A stretch of DNA of 64,000 bases from Closterium sp. Naga37s-1 (taxonomy: Eukaryota > Streptophyta > Zygnematophyceae > Desmidiales > Closteriaceae): positions 3,022,501-3,086,500 of the forward strand of contig CANJKZ010000724.1 in assembly GCA_947471745.1 (NCBI GenBank), read 5' to 3'. This document shows, one piece after another, positions 23,901-32,900 of the stretch. Position 1 is the first letter of the stretch; the number at the start of each line of letters is the position of its first letter. A model generated the notes under the pieces. That model had not been told where the DNA came from. It saw nothing but the letters and a program-made list of their open reading frames with translations, and searched no databases. Both the position numbers and the translations under genes were made by a program.

Positions 23901-26900
23901 GGCAGGGGAAGTGGGCAGGGGAAGTGGGCAGGGGAAGTGGGCAGGGGAAGTGGGCAGGGGAAGTGGGCAGGGGAAGTGGGCAGGGGAAGTGGGCAGGGGA
24001 AGTGGGCAGGGGAAGTGGGCAGGGGAAGTGGGCAGGGGAAGTGGGCAGGGGGAAGTGGGCAGGGGAAGTGGGCAGGGGAAGTGGGCAGGGGAAGTGGGCA
24101 GGGGAAGTGGGCAGGGGAAGTGGGCAGGGGAAGTGGGCAGGGGAAGTGGGCAGGGGAAGTGGGCAGGGGAAGTGGGCAGGGGAAGTGGGCAGGGGAAGTG
24201 GGCAGGGGAAGTGGGCAGGGGAAGTGGGCAGGGGAAGTGGGCAGGGGAAGTGGGCAGGGGAAGTGGGCAGGGAAGTGGGCAGGGGAAGTGGGCAGGGGAA
24301 GTGGGCAGGGGAAGTGGGCAGGGGAAGTGGGCAGGGGGAAGTGGGCAGGGGAAGTGGGCAGGGGAAGTGGGCAGGGGAAGTGGGCAGGGGAAGTGGGCAG
24401 GGGAAGTGGGCAGGGGAAGTGGGCAGGGAAGTGGGCAGGGGAAGTGGGCAGGGGAAGTGGGCAGGGGAAGTGGGCAGGGGAAGTGGGCAGGGGAAGTGGG
24501 CAGGGGAAGTGGGCAGGGGAAGTGGGCAGGGGAAGTGGGCAGGGGAAGTGGGCAGGGGAAGTGGGCAGGGGAAGTGGGCAGGGGAAGTGGGCAGGGGAAG
24601 TGGGCAGGGGAAGTGGGCAGGGGAAGTGGGCAGGGGAAGTGGGCATGGGAAGTGGGCAGGGGAAGTGGGCAGGGGAAGTGGGCAGGGGAAGTGGGCAGGG
24701 GAAGTGGGCAGGGGAAGTGGGCAGGGGAAGTGGGGCAGGGGAAGTGGGCAGGGGAAGTGGGCAGGGGAAGTGGGCAGGGGAAGTGGGCAGGGGAAGTGGG
24801 CAGTGGGAAGTGGGCAGGGGAAGTGGGCAGGGGAAGTGGGCAGGGGAAGTGGGCAGGGGAAGTGGGCAGGGGAAGTGGGCAGGGGAAGTGGGCAGGGGAA
24901 GTGGGCAGGGGAAGTGGGCAGGGGAAGTGGGCAGGGGAAGTGTGCAGGGGAAGTGGGCAGGGGAAGTGGGCAGGGGAAGTGGGCAGGGGAAGTGGGCAGG
25001 GAAGTGGGCAGGGAAGTGGGCAGGGGAAGTGGGCAGGGAAGTGGGCAGGGGAAGTGGGCAGGGGAAGTGGGCAGGGGAAGTGGGCAGGGGAAGTGGGCAG
25101 GGAAGTGGGCAGGGGAAGTGGGCAGGGGAAGTGGGCAGGGGAAGTGGGCAGGGGAAGTGGGCAGGGGAAGTGGGCAGGGGAAGTGGCAGGGGAAGTGGGC
25201 AGGGGAAGTGGGCAGGGGAAGTGGGCAGGGGAAGTGGGCAGGGGAAGTGGGCAGGGGAAGTGGGCAGGGGAAGTGGGCAGGGGAAGTGGGCAGGGGAAGT
25301 GGCAGGGGAAGTGGGCAGGGAAGTGGGCAGGGGAAGTGGGCAGGGGAAGTGGGCAGGGGAAGTGGGCAGGGGAAGTGGGCAGGGGAAGTGGGCAGGGGAA
25401 GTGGGCAGGGGAAGTGGGCAGGGGAAGTGGGCAGGGGAAGTGGGCAGGGGAAGTGGGCAGGGGAAGTGGGCAGGGGAAGTGGGCAGGGGAAGTGGGCAGG
25501 GGAAGTGGGCAGGGGAAGTGGGCAGGGGAAGTGGGCAGGGGAAGTGGGCAGGGGAAGTGGGCAGGGGAAGTGGGCAGGGGAAGTGGGCAGGGGAAGTGGG
25601 CAGGGGAAGTGGGCAGGGGAAGTGGGCAGGGGAAGTGGGCAGGGGAAGTGGGCAGGGGAAGTGGGCAGGGGAAGTGGGCAGGGGAAGTGGGCAGGGGAAG
25701 TGGGCAGGGGAAGTGGGCAGGGGAAGTGGGCAGGGGAAGTGGGCAGGGGAAGTGGGCAGGGGAAGTGGGCAGGGGAAGTGGGCAGGGGAAGTGGGCAGGG
25801 GAAGTGGGCAGGGGAAGTGGGCAGGGGAAGTGGGCAGGGGAAGTGGGCAGGGGAAGTGGGCAGGGGAAGTGGGCAGGGGAAGTGGGCAGGGGAAGTGGGC
25901 AGGGAAGTGGGCAGGGGAAGTGGGCAGGGGAAGTGGGCAGGGGAAGTGGGCAGGGGAAGTGGGCAGGGGAAGTGGGCAGGGGAAGTGGGCAGGGGAAGTG
26001 GGCAGGGGAAGTGGGCAGGGGAAGTGGGCAGGGGAAGTGGGCAGGGGAAGTGGGCAGGGGAAGTGGGCAGGGGAAGTGGGCAGGGGAAGTGGGCAGGGGA
26101 AGTGGGCAGGGGAAGTGGGCAGGGGAAGTGGGCAGGGGAAGTGGGCAGGGGAAGTGGGCAGGGGAAGTGGGCAGGGAAGTGGGCAGGGGAAGTGGGCAGG
26201 GGAAGTGGGCAGGGGAAGTGGGCAGGGGAAGTGGGCAGGGGAAGTGGGCAGGGGAAGTGGGCAGGGGAAGTGGGCAGGGGAAGTGGGCAGGGGAAGTGGG
26301 CAGGGGAAGTGGGCAGGGGAAGTGGGCAGGGGAAGTGGGCAGGGGAAGTGGGCAGGGGAAGTGGGCAGGGGAAGTGGGCAGGGGAAGTGGGCAGGGGAAG
26401 TGGGCAGGGGAAGTGGGCAGGGGAAGTGGGCAGGGGAAGTGGGCAGGGGAAGTGGGCAGGGGAAGTGGGCAGGGGAAGTGGGCAGGGGAAGTGGGCAGGG
26501 GAAGTGGGCAGGGGAAGTGGGCAGGGGAAGTGGGCAGGGGAAGTGGGCAGGGGAAGTGGGCAGGGGAAGTGGGCAGGGGAAGTGGGCAGGGGAAGTGGGC
26601 AGGGAAGTGGGCAGGGGAAGTGGGCAGGGGAAGTGGGCAGGGGAAGTGGGCAGGGGAAGTGGGCAGGGGGAAGTGGGCAGGGGAAGTGGGCAGGGGAAGT
26701 GGGCAGGGGAAGTGGGCAGGGGAAGTGGGCAGGGGAAGTGGGCAGGGGAAGTGGGCAGGGGAAGTGGGCAGGGGAAGTGGGCAGGGGAAGTGGGCAGGGG
26801 AAGTGGGCAGGGGAAGTGGGCAGGGGAAGTGGGCAGGGGAAGTGGGCAGGGGAAGTGGGCAGGGGAAGTGGGCAGGGGAAGTGGGCAGGGGAAGTGGGCA

Positions 26901-29900
26901 GGGGAAGTGGGCAGGGGAAGTGGGCAGGGGAAGTGGGCAGGGGAAGTGGGCAGGGGAAGTGGGCAGGGGAAGTGGGCAGGGGAAGTGGGCAGGGGAAGTG
27001 GGCAGGGGAAGTGGGCAGGGGAAGTGGGCAGGGGAAGTGGGCAGGGGAAGTGGGCAGGGGAAGTGGGCAGGGGAAGTGGGCAGGGGAAGTGGGCAGGGGA
27101 AGTGGGCAGGGGAAGTGGGCAGGGGAAGTGGGCAGGGGAAGTGGGCAGGGGAAGTGGGCAGGGGAAGTGGGCAGGGGAAGTGGGCAGGGGAAGTGGGCAG
27201 GGGAAGTGGGCAGGGGAAGTGGGCAGGGGAAGTGGGCAGGGGAAGTGGGCAGGGGAAGTGGGCAGGGAAGTGGGCAGGGGAAGTGGGCAGGGGAAGTGGG
27301 CAGGGGAAGTGGGCAGGGGAAGTGGGCAGGGGAAGTGGGCAGGGGAAGTGGGCAGGGGAAGTGGGCAGGGGAAGTGGGCAGGGGAAGTGGGCAGGGGAAG
27401 TGGGCAGGGGAAGTGGGCAGGGGAAGTGGGCAGGGGAAGTGGGCAGGGGAAGTGGGCAGGGGAAGTGGGCAGGGGAAGTGGGCAGGGGAAGTGGGCAGGG
27501 GAAGTGGGCAGGGGAAGTGGGCAGGGGAAGTGGGCAGGGGAAGTGGGCAGGGGAAGTGGGCAGGGGAAGTGGGCAGGGGAAGTGGGCAGGGGAAGTGGGC
27601 AGGGGAAGTGGGCAGGGGAAGTGGGCAGGGGAAGTGGGCAGGGGAAGTGGGCAGGGGAAGTGGGCAGGGGAAGTGGGCAGGGGAAGTGGGCAGGGGAAGT
27701 GGGCAGGGGAAGTGGGCAGGGGAAGTGGGCAGGGGAAGTGGGCAGGGGAAGTGGGCAGGGGAAGTGGGCAGGGGAAGTGGGCAGGGGAAGTGGGCAGGGG
27801 AAGTGGGCAGGGGAAGTGGGCAGGGGAAGTGGGCAGGGGAAGTGGGCAGGGGAAGTGGGCAGGGGAAGTGGGCAGGGGAAGTGGGCAGGGGAAGTGGGCA
27901 GGGGAAGTGGGCAGGGGAAGTGGGCAGGGGAAGTGGGCAGGGGAAGTGGGCAGGGGAAGTGGGCAGGGGAAGTGGGCAGGGGAAGTGGGCAGGGGAAGTG
28001 GGCAGGGGAAGTGGGCAGGGGAAGTGGGCAGGGGAAGTGGGCAGGGGAAGTGGGCAGGGGAAGTGGGCAGGGGAAGTGGGCAGGGGAAGTGGGCAGGGGA
28101 AGTGGGCAGGGGAAGTGGGCAGGGGAAGTGGGCAGGGGAAGTGGGCAGGGGAAGTGGGCAGGGGAAGTGGGCAGGGGAAGTGGGCAGGGGAAGTGGGCAG
28201 GGGAAGTGGGCAGGGGAAGTGGGCAGGGGAAGTGGGCAGGGGAAGTGGGCAGGGGAAGTGGGCAGGGGAAGTGGGCAGGGGAAGTGGGCAGGGGAAGTGG
28301 GCAGGGGAAGTGGGCAGGGGAAGTGGGCAGGGGAAGTGGGCAGGGGAAGTGGGCAGGGGAAGTGGGCAGGGGAAGTGGGGCAGGGAAGTGGGCAGGGGAA
28401 GTGGGCAGGGGAAGTGGGCAGGGGAAGTGGGCAGGGGAAGGGGCAGGGGAAGTGGGCAGGGGAAGTGGGCAGGGGAAGTGGGCAGGGGAAGTGGGCAGGG
28501 GAAGTGGGCAGGGGAAGTGGGCAGGGGAAGTGGGCAGGGGAAGTGGGCAGGGGAAGTGGGCAGGGGAAGTGGGCAGGGGAAGTGGGCAGGGGAAGTGGGC
28601 AGGGGAAGTGGGCAGGGGAAGTGGGCAGGGGAAGTGGGCAGGGGAAGTGGGCAGGGGAAGTGGGCAGGGAAGTGGGCAGGGGAAGTGGGCAGGGGAAGTG
28701 GGCAGGGGAAGTGGGCAGGGGAAGTGGGCAGGGGAAGTGGGCAGGGGAAGTGCGGCAGGGGAAGTGGGCAGGGAAGTGGGCAGGGGAAGTGGGCAGGGAA
28801 GTGGGCAGGGGAAGTGGGCAGGGGAAGTGGGCAGGGGAAGTGGGCAGGGGAAGTGGGCAGGGGAAGTGGGCAGGGGAAGTGGGCAGGGGAAGTGGGCAGG
28901 GGAAGTGGGCAGGGGAAGTGGGCAGGGGAAGTGGGCAGGGGAAGTGGGCAGGGGAAGTGGGCAGGGGAAGTGGGCAGGGGAAGTGGGCAGGGGAAGTGGG
29001 CAGGGGAAGTGGGCAGGGGAAGTGGGCAGGGGAAGTGGGCAGGGGAAGTGGGCAGGGGAAGTGGGCAGGGGAAGTGGGCAGGGGAAGTGGGCAGGGGAAG
29101 TGGGCAGGGGAAGTGGGCAGGGGAAGTGGGCAGGGGAAGTGGGCAGGGGAAGTGGGCAGGGGAAGTGGGCAGGGGAAGTGGGCAGGGGAAGTGGGCAGGG
29201 GAAGTGGGCAGGGGAAGTGGGCAGGGGAAGTGGGCAGGGGAAGTGGGCAGGGGAAGTGGGCAGGGGAAGTGGGCAGGGGAAGTGGGCAGGGGAAGTGGGC
29301 AGGGGAAGTGGGCAGGGGAAGTGGGCAGGGGAAGTGGGCAGGGGAAGTGGGCAGGGGAAGTGGGCAGGGGAAGTGGGCAGGGGAAGTGGCAGGGGAAGTG
29401 GGCAGGGGAAGTGGGCAGGGGAAGTGGGCAGGGAAGTGGGCAGGGGAAGTGGGCAGGGGAAGTGGGCAGGGGAAGTGGGCAGGGGAAGTGGGCAGGGGAA
29501 GTGGGCAGGGGAAGTGGGCAGGGGAAGTGGGCAGGGGAAGTGGGCAGGGGAAGTGGGCAGGGGAAGTGGCAGGGGAAGTGGGCAGGGGAAGTGGGCAGGG
29601 GAAGTGGGCAGGGGAAGTGGGCAGGGGAAGTGGGCAGGGGAAGTGGGCAGGGGAAGTGGGCAGGGAAGTGGGCAGGGGAAGTGGGCAGGGGAAGTGGGCA
29701 GGGGAAGTGGGCAGGGGAAGTGGCAGGGGAAGTGGGCAGGGGAAGTGGGCAGGGGAAGTGGGCAGGGAAGTGGGCAGGGGAAGTGGGCAGGGGAAGTGGG
29801 CAGGGGAAGTGGCAGGGAAGTGGCAGGGGAAGTGGGCAGGGAAGGGCAGGGGAAGTGGGCAGGGAAAGTGGGCAGGGAAGTGGGCAGGGGAGTGGCAGGG

Positions 29901-32900
29901 GAAGTGGGCAGGGGAAGTGGGCAGGGGAAGTGGGCAGGGGAAGTGGGCAGGGGAAGTGGGCAGGGGAAGTGGGCAGGGGAAGGGGCAGGGGAAGTGGGCA
30001 GGGGAAGTGGGCAGGGGAAGTGGGCAGGGGAAGTGGGCAGGGGAAGTGGGCAGGGAAGTGGGCAGGGAAGTGGGCAGGGGAAGTGGCAGGGGAAGTGGGC
30101 AGGGGAAGTGGGCAGGGGAAGTGGGCAGGGGAAGTGGGCAGGGGAAGTGGGCAGGGGAAGTGGGCAGGGGAAGTGGGCAGGGGAAGTGGGCAGGGGAAGT
30201 GGGCAGGGGAAGTGGGCAGGGGAAGTGGGCAGGGAAGTGGGCAGGGGAAGTGGGCAGGGGAAGTGGGCAGGGGAAGTGGGCAGGGGAAGTGGGCAGGGGA
30301 AGTGGGCAGGGAAGTGGCAGGGGAAGTGGGCAGGGAAGTGGGCAGGGGAAGTGGGCAGGGAAGTGGGCAGGGGAAGTGGGCAGGGGAAGTGGGCAGGGGA
30401 AGTGGGCAGGGGAAGTGGGCAGGGGAAGTGGGCAGGGGAAGTGGGCAGGGGAAGTGGGCAGGGGAAGTGGGCAGGGGAAGTGGGCAGGGGAAGTGGGCAG
30501 GGGAAGTGGGCAGGGGAAGTGGGCAGGGGAAGTGGGCAGGGAAGTGGGCAGGGGAAGTGGGCAGGGGAAGTGGGCAGGGGAAGTGGGCAGGGGAAGTGGG
30601 CAGGGGAAGTGGGCAGGGGAAGTGGGCAGGGGAAGTGGGCAGGGGAAGTGGGCAGGGGAAGTGGGCAGGGGAAGTGGGCAGGGGAAGTGGGCAGGGGAAG
30701 TGGGCAGGGGAAGTGGGCAGGGGAAGTGGGCAGGGGAAGTGGGCAGGGGAAGTGGGCAGGGGAAGTGGGCAGGGGAAGTGGGCAGGGGAAGTGGGCAGGG
30801 GAAGTGGGCAGGGGAAGTGGGCAGGGGGAAGTGGGCAGGGGAAGTGGGCAGGGGAAGTGGCAGGAAGTGGGCAGGGGAAGTGGGCAGGGGAAGTGGGCAG
30901 GGGAAGTGGGCAGGGGAAGTGGGCAGGGGAAGTGGGCAGGGGAAGTGGGCAGGGGAAGTGGGCAGGGGAAGTGGGCAGGGGAAGTGGGCAGGGGAAGTGG
31001 GCAGGGGAAGTGGGCAGGGGAAGTGGGCAGGGGAAGTGGGCAGGGGAAGTGGGCAGGGGAAGTGGGCAGGGGAAGTGGGCAGGGGAAGTGGGCAGGGGAA
31101 GTGGGCAGGGGAAGTGGGCAGGGGAAGTGGGCAGGGGAAGTGGGCAGGGGAAGTGGGCAGGGGAAGTGGGCAGGGGAAGTGGGCAGGGGAAGTGGGCAGG
31201 GAAGTGGGCAGGGGAAGTGGGCAGGGGAAGTGGGCAGGGGAAGTGGGCAGGGGAAGTGGGCAGGGGAAGTGGGCAGGGGAAGTGGGCAGGGAAGTGGGCA
31301 GGGGAAGTGGGCAGGGGAAGTGGGCAGGGGAAGTGGGCAGGGGAAGTGGGCAGGGGAAGTGGGCAGGGAAGTGGGCAGGGGAAGTGGGCAGGGGAAGTGG
31401 GCAGGGGAAGTGGGCAGGGGAAGTGGGCAGGGGAAGTGGGCAGGGGAAGTGGGCAGGGGAAGTGGGCAGGGGAAGTGGGCAGGGGAAGTGGGCAGGGGAA
31501 GTGGGCAGGGGAAGTGGGCAGGGGAAGTGGGCAGGGGAAGTGGGCAGGGGAAGTGGGCAGGGGAAGTGGGCAGGGGAAGTGGGCAGGGGAAGTGGGCAGG
31601 GGAAGTGGGCAGGGGAAGTGGGCAGGGGAAGTGGGCAGGGGAAGTGGGCAGGGGAAGTGGGCAGGGGAAGTGGGCAGGGGAAGTGGGCAGGGGAAGTGGG
31701 CAGGGGAAGTGGGCAGGGGAAGTGGGCAGGGGAAGTGGGCAGGGGAAGTGGGCAGGGGAAGTGGGCAGGGGAAGTGGGCAGGGGAAGTGGGCAGGGGAAG
31801 TGGGCAGGGGAAGTGGGCAGGGGAAGTGGGCAGGGGAAGTGGGGCAGGGGAAGTGGGCAGGGGAAGTGGGCAGGGGAAGTGGGCAGGGGAAGTGGGCAGG
31901 GGAAGTGGGCAGGGGAAGTGGGCAGGGGAAGTGGCAGGGGAAGTGGGCAGGGGAAGTGGGCAGGGGAAGTGGGCAGGGGAAGTGGGCAGGGGAAGTGGGC
32001 AGGGGAAGTGGGCAGGGGAAGTGGGCAGGGGAAGTGGGCAGGGGAAGTGGGCAGGGGAAGTGGGCAGGGGAAGTGGGCAGGGGAAGTGGGCAGGGGAAGT
32101 GGGCAGGGGAAGTGGGCAGGGGAAGTGGGCAGGGGAAGTGGGCAGGGGAAGTGGGCAGGGGAAGTGGGCAGGGGGAGTGGGCAGGGGAAGTGGGCAGGGG
32201 AAGTGGGCAGGGGAAGTGGGCAGGGAAGTGGGCAGGGGAAGTGGGCAGGGGAAGTGGGCAGGGGAAGTGGGCAGGGGAAGTGGGCAGGGGAAGTGGGCAG
32301 GGGAAGTGGGCAGGGGAAGTGGGCAGGGGAAGTGGGCAGGGGAAGTGGGCAGGGGAAGTGGGCAGGGGAAGTGGGCAGGGGAAGTGGGCAGGGGAAGTGG
32401 GCAGGGGAAGTGGGCAGGGGAAGTGGGCAGGGGAAGTGGGCAGGGGAAGTGGGCAGGGGAAGTGGGCAGGGGAAGTGGGCAGGGGAAGTGGGCAGGGGAA
32501 GTGGGCAGGGGAAGTGGGCAGGGGGGAGGGGAAGCGATGCATGGGGAATAAGCTGGCGAGGGAAGCTGGCAGTGTGCCGTGCGAGGGCAGTAACTTGTGG
32601 AGTTGCACCCCAGGAGGAGCATGGAAAAAACAATCAACCTACATTGCCCTATACTTCCACCACCATGCACATGGGGCGCCTGTGACACGACAACGCTTCT
32701 CTCCTTCCCACCACCCCATCTCCCCAACAAGTGTCCCTAACCAAGCCATGCCATGGAAAGCCAAGCCATGCCAAGCCATGCCATGCCATCCCTTGCGATG
32801 CCAAAGCCATGCCATCCCATGCCATGCCAAGCCATGCATGCCATGGCACGCCCCTCTCCGCCATCACCTCTCCTGCGCCGCGTCAAAGCTCGCCTCCTGG

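Larger units (their letters stand above)
20678..32867 (-). other. 12.2-kb ENGase intron filled by a minisatellite
   Basis: Upstream exon ends GCG CAG GAG AG|GTGATG at 32868; downstream exon starts CCAG|G CTA TGG CAC at 20677. Joining them restores AAQERLWHSIRT, which corresponds to the ENGase segment AQ..W after the WVYET block, and the phase (2 + 1) fits. So the whole G-rich array is intronic and not protein-coding. Confidence 0.87.

Noticed and set aside
20790..32525. Satellite as centromere or telomere DNA
   Set aside because: It is enclosed in one intron of a conserved gene; no telomere motif or centromeric element cluster is seen.
20790..32525. CRISPR-like array
   Set aside because: Units are contiguous with no spacers, and the genome is eukaryotic.
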